From NCBI GenBank assembly GCA_030673845.1, contig JAUTCQ010000009.1:124001-188000 (forward strand): DNA of 64,000 nucleotides, written 5' to 3'. The translations under genes were made by a program, and so were the position numbers. This DNA comes from Verrucomicrobiota bacterium JB022. GTDB lineage: Bacteria > Verrucomicrobiota > Verrucomicrobiia > Opitutales > Oceanipulchritudinaceae. Positions 1 through 8,096 of the stretch are shown here, piece by piece. Numbering within the stretch: position 1 is the first letter of the stretch; each line of letters begins with the position of its first letter. Below the pieces are notes generated by a model that made no database searches, was not told the origin of the DNA, and saw nothing but the letters and a program-made list of their open reading frames with translations.

Positions 1-395
1 GTGGTGCCCTGGGGGCCCGTCGCCAATAGCAGCCGCTGGCCTTCGGCAGCGACGATCACGAGGTATTGGCGCTGCCCGATCGCACGGGTTTCGAGGATCT
101 GCAGGTTGCCGGTGTCGCCGGGGCCGAAGGTGCGCCCCCCGACAGTGAAGCCTTTTTTGGCCGCGAGGATCCAGAGGCCAGCGCCCGCCAAAACGAGGAT
201 CGCGATCACCTGCACCCAGAGGCTCAGGTCGACCGCGTCGTTTTGCCGTGGGCTGGAGCGGGTCGTCGATGGGTAATACAGCTCCTGCTCGGCGGGAGGC
301 GGCTCGCTCGGGGCGGTGGTTTGGGCTTGGAGGGCAAAAGTTCCGGGCACCAGCAAGGCGAGAGCGAGGCAGAGGCACTGCCAGAGCCTAGGCAT
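1..395 (-). CDS. fliO: Flagellar export-gate protein FliO (partial, cut by left edge)
   Basis: FliO is a membrane protein that helps assemble the FliPQR core of the flagellar type III export gate. The visible 131 residues begin at the ATG at 395. They show an N-terminal hydrophobic signal-like segment (about 6-23), a Pro/Glu-rich spacer, a transmembrane helix (about 60-78), then the small cytoplasmic beta domain with 'GNLQILETRAIGQRQYLVIV', typical of FliO. The start overlaps the end of fliN by 8 bases, which supports both translational coupling and this start. The gene continues to the left, where fliP, fliQ and fliR would be expected. Identification rests on position plus the domain pattern, because FliO is poorly conserved. 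Confidence 0.85.
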   Translation of the reverse strand, partial: MPRLWQCLCLALALLVPGTFALQAQTTAPSEPPPAEQELYYPSTTRSSPRQNDAVDLSLWVQVIAILVLAGAGLWILAAKKGFTVGGRTFGPGDTGNLQILETRAIGQRQYLVIVAAEGQRLLLATGPQGT

Positions 396-651
396 GGATG
401 TCTCCCACCAGTTCGGTGATCTTGACGCCAAAATTGTTTTCGACCACCACCACTTCGCCGTAGGCAATCAGCTTGCCGTTGACGAGGAGGGAGACGGGTT
501 CCTTGGCATTCTGCTTGAGCTGCAGGACGGCGCCGGGGGTCAGCTCCACGATCTCGCGCATGGGGAGTTCGCAGGAGCCAAGCTGGATGGTGACTTCCAC
601 CTTGATGTCCATCACCCGGCTGAAATTCTTTGCGTCGCGTATATCCATCAC
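388..651 (-). CDS. fliN: Flagellar motor switch protein FliN
   Basis: An 87-residue SpoA-fold protein that forms the lower C-ring with FliM. It sets motor direction, binds the FliH-FliI export complex, and acts at the cytoplasmic face of the basal body. The sequence has the FliN signatures 'VEVTIQLGSCELPMREIVEL', 'PGAVLQLKQNAKEPVSLLVNG' and 'GEVVVVENNFGVKITEL'. It is shorter than enterobacterial FliN because it lacks the N-terminal extension, leaving only the SpoA core. It lies 16 bases downstream of fliM and overlaps fliO by 8 bases. The protein begins Met-Met, so the start could be either of two adjacent ATGs. Confidence 0.96.
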   Translation of the reverse strand: MMDIRDAKNFSRVMDIKVEVTIQLGSCELPMREIVELTPGAVLQLKQNAKEPVSLLVNGKLIAYGEVVVVENNFGVKITELVGDIHA

Positions 652-667
652 GGGGTCTTGCTGGTGG

Positions 668-1942
668 TTAGAGGTCGAGGAGTTGCTCGGTTACTTGAAC
701 GGCCACCTGGCCGTCCTGCACGCCGACTTTTCCACGATACGGCACGGTGTTATTCATGCGTAGCAGCGTTTTGTCGAGAATACCTTCGGGCATCATGACG
801 ACATCGCCTGGCCGGAGCATGAGCAGATCGCGCACGGAGCACTCAAAACCGCTCCACTCGGCACTGATCGGCACCTTGATGTGGTCGTAGGTTTTCCACC
901 AGTGCTGGGTCTTCTCGGTGGTATTGAGCGTGCTGAACTTTTTCGTCTCGTCCTGCAGTTTCTTGAGGACGGGCTGCATGGTGTAATACGGGAGCGCGAT
1001 CTCCAGCGTCTCGGTGCAATCGCCCATTACGGCTTCGATCACGACTACGAGCAGGATCGTATCGCGCGGGGAGGTCTGCAAAAAGCGGCCGTTGTTTTCG
1101 TTGCCGATGATGCTGGAGTTGAGCTCGTAAATGTCTTCCCACTGCGCGCACCATTCCTTCAGGATTACTTCGACCACGTCTTCTATCAGCACAACTTCGA
1201 GGTCGGTCAGGTAACGCTCGCCGCGCACGGAGTGGCCGGGGCCGCCGAGCAGGCGGTCGACCATCGTCATGGCGAGGCGCGGGTTGATGTCGACGATCCC
1301 CACCCCATTGAACTGCTCGAGCTTGAAAAGCGAGATGTGGGTGGGGCTGGAAATGGAGTTGGTGTGGTTTTGATACTGCGTGGTGAACAGCTTGGCCATC
1401 TTGAGCCCCACATCCATCCGCAGGAACATCGAGAGGCGGGCCGAGAGGTGGTGGACGAACTGCTCGTGGCGGATCCGCACTTGGCGCATCTCGCCTTCGG
1501 TCATGAAGACCGGGTTGGAAAAATCGAACTCTTCGATCGTGATCTTCTCGCCGCGGTTCACCCGGCGACCGTCGTGGCGAAAGATCAGCGTCTGGGGGGA
1601 GGTCCCGGCCTCCGCCATGATCGCGTCGATGTCCGTCTGGTTGAGGATGCTGTCGACGTCGGCCTGGCTAAACGCCTCCTCGTGGATCAGGTCGTCGTCA
1701 TCGTCGCCACCGCCACTGCTGCGGCTGCTGCCGCTGAGAATGCCCTGAAGGTCTTCCTCGCTGAGGATATCGTCGTCTTCGGAGGCCTCGGGCTCGCGGC
1801 TGCTGCCTTGGTTGAGGATCTTGGAAATTTCGTCTTCGCTGATCAGCTCTTCATCCATGGACGCGGCTTCGCCCTCTTCGCTGATCATCTCTTCGTCGAA
1901 GTTCAGGTCCTCTTCGTTCGGGTTTTTAGGTTCTTCCGCCAT
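668..1942 (-). CDS. fliM: Flagellar motor switch protein FliM with long acidic N-terminal tail
   Basis: FliM is the middle C-ring protein that binds phosphorylated CheY and relays the signal to FliG. At 424 residues it is about 90 longer than E. coli FliM. The extra length is an acidic, Ser-rich N-terminal tail (about residues 1-115) carrying three copies of a motif like the canonical CheY-binding 'LSQxEIDALL': 'ISEDEISKILNQ' (about 35-46), 'LSEEDLQGILSG' (60-71) and 'FSQADVDSILNQ' (91-102), the last followed by 'TDIDAIMA'. The CheC-like middle domain follows, including 'FVHHLSARLSMFLRMDVG' and the 'GGPG' segment, and then a C-terminal SpoA domain ('LMLRPGDVVMMP', 'GKVGVQDGQVAVQV'). It sits 30 bases after fliL. 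Confidence 0.97.
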   Translation of the reverse strand: MAEEPKNPNEEDLNFDEEMISEEGEAASMDEELISEDEISKILNQGSSREPEASEDDDILSEEDLQGILSGSSRSSGGGDDDDDLIHEEAFSQADVDSILNQTDIDAIMAEAGTSPQTLIFRHDGRRVNRGEKITIEEFDFSNPVFMTEGEMRQVRIRHEQFVHHLSARLSMFLRMDVGLKMAKLFTTQYQNHTNSISSPTHISLFKLEQFNGVGIVDINPRLAMTMVDRLLGGPGHSVRGERYLTDLEVVLIEDVVEVILKEWCAQWEDIYELNSSIIGNENNGRFLQTSPRDTILLVVVIEAVMGDCTETLEIALPYYTMQPVLKKLQDETKKFSTLNTTEKTQHWWKTYDHIKVPISAEWSGFECSVRDLLMLRPGDVVMMPEGILDKTLLRMNNTVPYRGKVGVQDGQVAVQVTEQLLDL

Positions 1943-1972
1943 GGTGAGAGTCCGGGGTGAACGAGTGCCGCG

Positions 1973-2563
1973 TTACTGGGTAACGAAGTCCGTAAAGTAA
2001 AGGTTTTCCACGTAAGGCCCGCCCAGGATCTGGTTGAAGGAGGTGATCAGGTCGGTCTTGACGATGTTCTGGATGCCGGGGGTCTGCGTGTCGACGAGGG
2101 TGAGCAGGCTCAGGATCTTGAGCGTGGCGTCGATCAGCGCGGGCTTCTTGGCCTCGACCATGCCCGCAAAGCTGGGGTCGTTACCCTCAACGGCAAACTG
2201 GACGATAATCAGCGTGCTCGAGGGGCGGGCGAGGTTCGTCTTCATCAAGTCGAACTTCACCATGTTGCCCGAGGCGCTGGACGAAGAGCCGCCATGGCCA
2301 CCCCCACCGCCTCCGTGGCCGCCGCCACTGCTTTTGGCCGGCGCGGCGTGAGCGGCTTCCGCGCCATGCGCGTCGCCGCCTCCGCCCAACTCGGCCTTGA
2401 GGCGCGGGATCAGGACGAACTCCGTCATCACAAAAGAAAGCAGCGGCAGCAGAATGACGACCGCTACGATGGGGATGAACGGGTTGCCGCCCCCACCCCC
2501 GCCCGCTTTCTTCGGCGTGGGCAATTCTTCGATCGAGTCCTTGTCTTTAGGTTCCTTGGCCAT
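1973..2563 (-). CDS. fliL: Flagellar basal body-associated protein FliL with Gly/His-rich linker
   Basis: FliL is a single-pass inner-membrane protein that surrounds the stator units and supports torque under load. The 196-residue product has a short charged cytoplasmic N-terminus, a Gly run, one transmembrane helix (about 29-52), a low-complexity linker rich in Gly, His and Ser (about 60-99), and a periplasmic FliL domain ending '...LGGPYVENLYFTDFVTQ'. The C-terminal 'YFTDFV' resembles the conserved FliL ending. It stands between flgE (34-base gap) and fliM (30-base gap), the usual place for fliL. The His-rich linker is unusual. Confidence 0.93.
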   Translation of the reverse strand: MAKEPKDKDSIEELPTPKKAGGGGGGNPFIPIVAVVILLPLLSFVMTEFVLIPRLKAELGGGGDAHGAEAAHAAPAKSSGGGHGGGGGGHGGSSSSASGNMVKFDLMKTNLARPSSTLIIVQFAVEGNDPSFAGMVEAKKPALIDATLKILSLLTLVDTQTPGIQNIVKTDLITSFNQILGGPYVENLYFTDFVTQ

Positions 2564-2597
2564 GACGTTGGGGTGCTTTCTGCTCTAGTAACGCCGG

Positions 2598-4106
2598 TTA
2601 GCGCTTCAGATTAACCGCTTCGTTCAGGATTTCGTCAGAAACGGTGATGATGCGCGAGCCAGCCTGGAAGCTGCGTTGCATGGTGATCATGCGCGCAAAC
2701 TCCGAGGTGAGGTCGACATTGGACCTTTCGAGGTGTCCTTGCAACAATTGACCGTTGCTGCCTTGTGACGGCGTGTTGGCGAGGAAGGCGCCTTGCTGCC
2801 CGGCACCTTCAAAATTGGAATAGAGGCCATTGCCTTGCTGGTTGAGCGCCTGGGGGTCGGTAAAGCGCAGGAGGCGGACGGCACCGCGCTCGAAGCGCTG
2901 GCCGTCGCTCATCACCAGATCCAGCTTGCCGTCGACGTCGATCTCGTAGTCCACCACTTGCGGGGCGAAGCTGTTGATGTCGCTCAGCGTGTAGGTGGTC
3001 GCGGTGTCGGGGTTGATCTTGAAGAGCCCGTCGAACTGGCTGTAGCCGGCCGTGGCCGCGCCGTTGTAGACGGTGCCGTCGAGCGTCACGGGGTTGGCCG
3101 CGAGGGCGGTATTGATGTCGGCCGCGCTCAAGACGCCTTCTTCCACGGCGGTGCGCAGCTGGGCTACATCGCGGTAGCGGGCCTGCAGGCCGGTGGTGTC
3201 GGCCCCGGCCAGCGCGGTGTCGATCTCGGTCGTCGTAACCGTGCCGGCACTGAGGGCGGCGCGGAGTTCTTCGACCGACTGGTAGGACTGGCCGCCGACC
3301 TGGAGTCCGGCGCCGGCGTTCTGGGCCGTCAGGGCGGCATCAAATTGGGATTCGCCCACGCGCTGGCCGAGGATGGCGTTTTCGAGACCTTGCCAGCTCG
3401 TGTAGGTGCTGCCGACCGGCAGGCCGCTGCCCGCAGCCGCGCCACCGAGGGCCTGCTCGCCTTGAGTCAGCGAAAAGGGCTGGCCGGTGCTGGAGAGCGG
3501 GATCGAGCTGAGGCCGTTGCTGGGCGTATTGCCGAGGAAGAGGTTGCCGTTGGTCAGCGAAAGGTCGTCGGGGCTCACGTTGAGGGTCGACTGCACGCCT
3601 GCGGTAGGCTGCGTGGTGGCCAGAGGGCGGTAGACGAGGCGGCCCGTGCTGTCGGCATAGACCTGGTAGCTGATGCTGCCGCCGCTGAGCCCCTGCAGCT
3701 CGAAGCCGTCGGAAGTGGTGAGGTTGCCGTTGGGGCTGACGATAAAGTCGCCTTGGCGCGTGGCGTATTCCTTGCCCGAGTTGGGATCGACGACCTTGAA
3801 GAAGCCGTTGCCGGCGATCGCCACGTCGGAGCTTTTGCCCGTCTGGTCGATATAGCCTTGGCCGAAATCCTGGCTGACCTGCGAGACCCCGACGCCAAAG
3901 CCGATCTGAGAGGCGGCGGGCTGGACCTGCCCGCCCGCAAGGGCGGTGCGGTTCATATATTGGCTGAAGGTATCGGCAAAGTCGGCCCGGCTGCCCTTGA
4001 AGCCGACGGTGTTGACGTTGGCGATGTTGTCGCCGATGACTTCGAGGCCCCGGCTGAAAGAGTTGAGGGCTGAGACGCCGCTGTTGAGGGATGCGAGCAG
4101 GGCCAT
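2598..4106 (-). CDS. flgE: Flagellar hook protein FlgE
   Basis: The protein polymerises into the flagellar hook after export through the flagellar type III system. At 502 residues it has the N-terminal rod/hook motif ('NSGVSALNSFSRGLEVIGDNIANVNT', shown here split as NSGVSALNSF plus GDNIANVNT), the 'GNGFFKVVDP' segment near residue 100, and the C-terminal 'SNVDLTSEFARMITMQRSFQ' followed by 'LNEAVNLKR'. Residues 235-338 in the variable surface domain hold three 28-residue repeats (listed separately). The gene follows flgD by 2 bases. With flgD and a FliK-like gene upstream, this is the complete hook-building set. Confidence 0.97.
   Translation of the reverse strand: MALLASLNSGVSALNSFSRGLEVIGDNIANVNTVGFKGSRADFADTFSQYMNRTALAGGQVQPAASQIGFGVGVSQVSQDFGQGYIDQTGKSSDVAIAGNGFFKVVDPNSGKEYATRQGDFIVSPNGNLTTSDGFELQGLSGGSISYQVYADSTGRLVYRPLATTQPTAGVQSTLNVSPDDLSLTNGNLFLGNTPSNGLSSIPLSSTGQPFSLTQGEQALGGAAAGSGLPVGSTYTSWQGLENAILGQRVGESQFDAALTAQNAGAGLQVGGQSYQSVEELRAALSAGTVTTTEIDTALAGADTTGLQARYRDVAQLRTAVEEGVLSAADINTALAANPVTLDGTVYNGAATAGYSQFDGLFKINPDTATTYTLSDINSFAPQVVDYEIDVDGKLDLVMSDGQRFERGAVRLLRFTDPQALNQQGNGLYSNFEGAGQQGAFLANTPSQGSNGQLLQGHLERSNVDLTSEFARMITMQRSFQAGSRIITVSDEILNEAVNLKR
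3093..3404 (-). repeat. Three 28-residue protein repeats inside FlgE
   Basis: FlgE residues 235-262, 275-302 and 311-338 align without gaps. They share Tyr at position 1, a hydrophobic residue at 4, Leu at 7, Ala at 10, a hydrophobic at 11, a hydrophobic at 16 and 21, Asp/Asn at 22 and Ala-Leu at 24-25. The spacers are 12 and 8 residues. The DNA copies have diverged, so the repeats are visible at protein level only. They fall where FlgE proteins carry their exposed D2/D3 domains. Confidence 0.8.
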
Positions 4107-4108
4107 GG

Positions 4109-4555
4109 TTACGCTTCGGTGGAGGTGGCGGGGTTATGGATCTGGACGATCTGGTCGAGGGTGTAGCTCTTGCCTTCGATCTGGACCTTCACTTCGCCCT
4201 TGTTAAGGCTCACGGAGTCGATCTTGCCTTGCAGGGTGGTGCTGGAGTCGACCTGCACCGTCACGTCTTTGCCAATGTAGCTCTGGGCGATGAGGCTGCT
4301 CTGGCTTTGCGAGAGCGAGCTCATCTGGCTGTTCATGTCGCCCATCTGTTCGAGGGAGCTGAACTGGGCCATTTGGGCGATGAACTCGGTATTGTCCATC
4401 GGGTCGAGCGGGTTCTGGTTGGTCAGCTGCGTGAGGAGGAGGGAAAAGAAGTCCTCCTGGCCCATGCTGTCGCCTTCCTTGGCGCTCAACTGCGAGTTGA
4501 TGGCGTCGCGGATGGCCGCAGTGTCTTTGGTGGCTAGGGCGGTGGAAATGTCCAT
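4109..4555 (-). CDS. flgD: Flagellar hook-capping protein FlgD
   Basis: FlgD caps the growing hook so that FlgE subunits can polymerise, and it is replaced by HAP1 when the hook is complete. The 148-residue product has the conserved N-terminal FlgD region 'QEDFFSLLLTQLTNQNPLDP' followed by 'MDNTEFIAQMAQFSSLEQ'. The short C-terminal beta region 'YIGKDVTVQVDSSTTLQGKI' lacks the full Ig/tudor module of enterobacterial FlgD (about 230 residues), so this is a compact form. It lies 4 bases after the fliK-like gene and 2 bases before flgE. Confidence 0.96.
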   Translation of the reverse strand: MDISTALATKDTAAIRDAINSQLSAKEGDSMGQEDFFSLLLTQLTNQNPLDPMDNTEFIAQMAQFSSLEQMGDMNSQMSSLSQSQSSLIAQSYIGKDVTVQVDSSTTLQGKIDSVSLNKGEVKVQIEGKSYTLDQIVQIHNPATSTEA

Positions 4556-4559
4556 GGCT

Positions 4560-5603
4560 TCAGGACGCGAGGTCGGTGGTGGAAGGGTCTACGAAGACGG
4601 GGGAGGAAATACGGAGGCCGTAGCGCTGGCCGTTGCTCTGCACGCGTTCCCAGCCGCGGTTGAGCGTGTTCTTGAGGTCCGCGTTTTGGGTGACGAAGCG
4701 GACTTCGAGCTGGGAATCCCGCAGGCGGAGCACGACGCCCATCTCTTCCCCACCCTCCAGGCTCAGGCGTGTCATCACTTGCTGCTGCGGGCTCTGGGCC
4801 ATCGCAGTCACGATCTGGTTGACGCGCTCGACGAGGGAGTTGGTGAAGGTCGACTCCGCGCTGGCCACAGCGCTGCCGCTTTGGGCAGTGGTGGAGGCGA
4901 GGGTCGGCTGGGCGGCTACAGGCATTCTTCCTTCACTGGAAGCACTCGACATACCAGCGCGCGCATCGACAGCTACTACCTGTTGTTTATCTGCATCTTG
5001 TGTATGCGAATCAACAGAAGCGACCGGAGTTACGGCTTTGGCGGCGGAAAACTTTTCCGCTGCCTGGGCGGCCGAAAGTGTGGCTTCCTTGCGCGCAGAG
5101 CCTTCGTCGGGCTGGCGGCTTTGCAGGCGCATCTGCCGCATATTGGGGGGCGGCAGCAAGGGAGCGGCGGTCGTGGCTGGATTGGCGACTTTTTCGGCCG
5201 CGAGCCGGGATTTTTCCGCCACCAATGCCTCCGACTGCGCATCACTCACTTGCGCAGCCGGAGGCTCGGATTTGGCTTCGGAAATTCGTTGTGCCTGGCC
5301 GCCGGCTGCCGTTTCGCGCTGGGTGCGCGCCATTTCGCCTTGGCTCAGGCCTTGGCGGGACTGGCCGGGGTGCTGGCGGCGAGCATCCTGTTCGGCGACC
5401 TCGCGCTCGCCATCGAAGGCGGTCAACTGGTCACCGCCGGAAAAGCGGGGCGTGGGTGGCGGAGGCGGCTGGTTTTCACCCAGCCAGCCAAAGGCCATCA
5501 AGGCGGCAAAACCTTCCGCCTCGGACTCACTGCGACTGGGAGAAGAACGGGTGCCGGAAACTGCGGGAGTGGCCCCCGCCCCGGCCATACTGGATACCTG
5601 CAT
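4560..5603 (-). CDS. fliK: Flagellar hook-length control protein, FliK-like
   Basis: FliK is a secreted molecular ruler that switches export from hook to filament substrates. Of the 347 residues, about 1-240 are low-complexity, rich in Ala, Ser, Glu and Gln, as in other FliK ruler regions. The C-terminal part (about 270-345) shows the FliK domain pattern 'MTRLSLEGGEEMGVVLRLRD' followed by 'VRFVTQNADLKNTLNRGWER'. FliK proteins share little sequence outside that domain, so the call rests on it and on the place directly before flgD and flgE. A 101-base gap with a hairpin separates it from the motE-like gene. Confidence 0.87.
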   Translation of the reverse strand: MQVSSMAGAGATPAVSGTRSSPSRSESEAEGFAALMAFGWLGENQPPPPPTPRFSGGDQLTAFDGEREVAEQDARRQHPGQSRQGLSQGEMARTQRETAAGGQAQRISEAKSEPPAAQVSDAQSEALVAEKSRLAAEKVANPATTAAPLLPPPNMRQMRLQSRQPDEGSARKEATLSAAQAAEKFSAAKAVTPVASVDSHTQDADKQQVVAVDARAGMSSASSEGRMPVAAQPTLASTTAQSGSAVASAESTFTNSLVERVNQIVTAMAQSPQQQVMTRLSLEGGEEMGVVLRLRDSQLEVRFVTQNADLKNTLNRGWERVQSNGQRYGLRISSPVFVDPSTTDLAS

Positions 5604-5666
5604 GGTATATGGGGTGTGTGGCGTCCCGCCTGCCTTCTGGCGTGTCGGTCCTGGCTGTGAGTGCGG

Positions 5667-5688
5667 CGCCGGGGCTTCTGCTCCGGCG
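5667..5688 (-). other. GC-rich hairpin in the largest gap of the flagellar operon
   Basis: Nine-base arms CGCCGGGGC and GCTCCGGCG (one G-T wobble) enclose a TTCT loop in the 101-base gap between the motE-like gene and fliK. No T-tract follows on the minus strand, so it is not an obvious intrinsic terminator. It could be an RNA-processing or stability element separating the basal-body and hook parts of the transcript. Confidence 0.4.
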
Positions 5689-5704
5689 ACTGATCTGTGG
5701 GGAG

Positions 5705-6313
5705 CTAGCGGCCCGCGCGACGGTAGCGCATCAGCTCCTGGCTGAAGTAGGCGACCCGTTGGGCTTGTTTACCGCTAGCGTTGTCGGTGTTGACCATAGC
5801 GGCAAAAATGGCCCCAATGGTGTCTGGCTTCATTTGGAGCAAGAGCTTTACCACTTGTTCGTCGGGCATTTCGGCCAAAATCGGAACCACTTGCTCTGGT
5901 GGCATTTGCGAATAAGTGGAGGCGAGAAACTTGAGATTTTTCTCTTCCTCGGCGCTGACTTCCTTGAGGATCTTGGTCAACGAGCTGCGCTCGTTGGCAA
6001 GGCTGGCGCGAAAATCGGAAAGCTCGGTCATCTCGGCTGCGATGGCAGCCTTGCGCTCTGCCAGCTCGCGCTCGCGCTTATCGACTTCGACTTCGCGGGC
6101 ATCCAGCTCGCGCCGCATCTCGTCGAACTGGGTAAACTCGAAGGTCCAATACTCGGGAGTATTCTTCTCGGGCTTCACGACGTGGCCTTCTTCACCTTCG
6201 GAGGGGTGTGGCAGGTAGGCCTCGCGCTTCATATAGATCGTGCCCATCACGACGCCGAGGTTGATGACGAGGCCCACCATGGCGAGCACCCAGGTATTGT
6301 TGAGGAAATTCAT
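5705..6313 (-). CDS. MotE-like membrane coiled-coil protein of the flagellar operon
   Basis: The 202-residue product has one N-terminal transmembrane helix (about 8-27), a Glu/Arg-rich coiled coil (about 65-125), and a C-terminal domain with 'MPPEQVVPILAEMPDEQVVKLL' (shown in two parts: MPPEQVVPILAEM, PDEQVVKLL) and 'MKPDTIGAIFAAM', matching the MgtE N-terminal/FliG-like helical repeat. This layout matches the MotE family; in alphaproteobacteria MotE stabilises the stator protein MotC. Its exact partner here is unknown. It overlaps fliJ by 4 bases. No motA or motB lies in the window. Confidence 0.75.
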   Translation of the reverse strand: MNFLNNTWVLAMVGLVINLGVVMGTIYMKREAYLPHPSEGEEGHVVKPEKNTPEYWTFEFTQFDEMRRELDAREVEVDKRERELAERKAAIAAEMTELSDFRASLANERSSLTKILKEVSAEEEKNLKFLASTYSQMPPEQVVPILAEMPDEQVVKLLLQMKPDTIGAIFAAMVNTDNASGKQAQRVAYFSQELMRYRRAGR

Positions 6314-6780
6314 CGGGCGTCACCTCCGGCGAGTTGCTGTTGCCGTAGATAGAGCATCTGCACCATGTCTTCGCGCTCGACCTCTTCGGCGTGCGCCTGC
6401 TCCTGCAAAAAGCGTTCGTAATGGCGCTCTTTCAGCTTTTCGACCACTTCCATCTCGCGCTTGGCGGCGAGATAGGCCTGGCGGGCTTTCTCCAGCTCCT
6501 GGGCGCGCTGCATGCGTTCGCGCTCGGCCTGGCGGAGGGTTTCCTGCCGTGCCTGGAGGCCCGCAAGCCCTTGGCGGTGCATGCCGACGGGCACTCCGCC
6601 GTGGTTGCGCAGCTCCAACAGGGCGCGGCTGGCGTCTTGCTGCTGCTGGCGGGCCTGCTCGACCGCGCGGAAGGCAGCCTCGTGGCGCTGCGTGGCCTGC
6701 CCAAACGCCTGCATGGCCTGATCCAGCGCTTGCTGGCGCAGGGTGATGAGGGCCTGGAGACTGAAATGGAAGCGCTTCAT
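6310..6780 (-). CDS. fliJ: Flagellar export chaperone FliJ
   Basis: A 156-residue, almost entirely coiled-coil protein beginning 'MKRFHFSLQALITLRQQALD', the classic FliJ N-terminus (basic and aromatic, then a long Gln/Glu/Arg helix). FliJ is the central stalk of the export ATPase; it links the FliI hexamer to FlhA and escorts unoccupied chaperones. It overlaps fliI by 4 bases upstream and the motE-like gene by 4 bases downstream. Confidence 0.93.
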   Translation of the reverse strand: MKRFHFSLQALITLRQQALDQAMQAFGQATQRHEAAFRAVEQARQQQQDASRALLELRNHGGVPVGMHRQGLAGLQARQETLRQAERERMQRAQELEKARQAYLAAKREMEVVEKLKERHYERFLQEQAHAEEVEREDMVQMLYLRQQQLAGGDAR

Positions 6781-8096
6781 ACGCCGAGGACGGCGGAGAG
6801 GAGTTGAAAGGATTGGTCGCGACCGGTGTGCTCGTGCTGTTGCTGGCGGAGGATTTTCAACAATCCTTCGCGTTTGGCAATCGCTTCGTCGAGGCGCGGG
6901 CTGGTCCCCCGGGTGTAGGCCCCGAGGTTGATCATGTCTTCGTTCTTCTTGTAGAGCGAGAGCAGGTCGCGCGCGCGGCCTACCGCCTGTTGCTGCTGCT
7001 GGTTGCAGACGGCGCGGATGAGGCGGCTGACCGAGCCGAGCACGTCGATGGCCGGGTAGTGATTGGCCGTGGCCAGCTCCCGGCTGAGCAGCAAGTGACC
7101 GTCGAGGATACCGCGCACGGTGTCGGCCACCGGCTCGTTCATGTCGTCACCTTCGACGAGCACGGTGTAAAGGGCAGTAATGGAGCCGTGTTCACCCTGG
7201 CCGGTGCGTTCGAGCAGGCGGGGAAGCTGGGCAAAAACGCTGGGCGTGTAGCCGCGGCTGGCGGGCGGTTCACCGACGGCCAGGCCGATCTCGCGTTGTG
7301 CCATGGCAAAGCGGGTCAGCGAGTCCATCAACATCATGACGCTGGCCCCTTGATCGCGGAAATACTCGGCAATGGCCGTGGCGAGGAATGCGGCCCGCAG
7401 GCGCAAAGGCGCAGCCTGGTCGGAGGTCGAAACGACGACGACGCTACGGGCGAGGCCTTCTTCGCCGAGGTCGTTTTCGATAAATTCGCGCAATTCGCGG
7501 CCACGTTCACCCACGAGGCAGACGACGTTGATATCGGCCTGCGCGCCGCGGGCGATCATGCCCATGAGGGTGGACTTACCGACGCCGGAGCCGGCAAAAA
7601 CGCCGAGACGCTGCCCCACCCCGACGGGCGTAAACAGGTCGATGGCACGCACGCCGGTGGTAAAGGATTCGCGGATGGGCTGGCGCAACATCGCATTGGG
7701 GGGGTCGCGATGCAGGGGCACGTGGTCGGCAGCATCGAGTGGGCCCTTGCCATCCATCGGGCGGCCCAGGCCGTCGATCACGCGGCCTACGAGTGCGGGG
7801 CCGACGGGCACATGCGATTGGCCCTCGGCCGCCACGGTGCGGCAACCGGGGTGGATGTGCTGCGTGGCCCAGTAGGGCATCAACAAGAGGCGATTGCCGC
7901 GAAACCCGACCACTTCGGCCACAATGCGGTGGTCGCGCTGGTCGGACTGGATCTCGATGATGTCGCCGACCCCGGCTTCGGGGCCTTCGGACTCGATGAT
8001 CAGGCCGCGCACTTCGACGACCCGGCCGGAGCGCTCTACCGTGGTGGCTTTGCGGACGCGGCCTTCGAGCCAGTCCATGCGGTCCATCAGGTTCAT
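6777..8096 (-). CDS. fliI: Flagellum-specific ATPase FliI
   Basis: The ATPase that energises substrate unfolding and chaperone release at the flagellar export gate, with FliH and FliJ. The 439-residue product has an F1-like N-terminal barrel, Walker A 'GSGVGKST' (169-176), a Walker B region 'ASVMMLMDSLTRFA', and the family segments 'ERGRELREF' and 'PASRGYTPSVFAQLPRLLER'. Length and motifs are normal. It is flanked by 4-base overlaps with fliH and fliJ. Confidence 0.98.
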   Translation of the reverse strand: MNLMDRMDWLEGRVRKATTVERSGRVVEVRGLIIESEGPEAGVGDIIEIQSDQRDHRIVAEVVGFRGNRLLLMPYWATQHIHPGCRTVAAEGQSHVPVGPALVGRVIDGLGRPMDGKGPLDAADHVPLHRDPPNAMLRQPIRESFTTGVRAIDLFTPVGVGQRLGVFAGSGVGKSTLMGMIARGAQADINVVCLVGERGRELREFIENDLGEEGLARSVVVVSTSDQAAPLRLRAAFLATAIAEYFRDQGASVMMLMDSLTRFAMAQREIGLAVGEPPASRGYTPSVFAQLPRLLERTGQGEHGSITALYTVLVEGDDMNEPVADTVRGILDGHLLLSRELATANHYPAIDVLGSVSRLIRAVCNQQQQQAVGRARDLLSLYKKNEDMINLGAYTRGTSPRLDEAIAKREGLLKILRQQQHEHTGRDQSFQLLSAVLGV

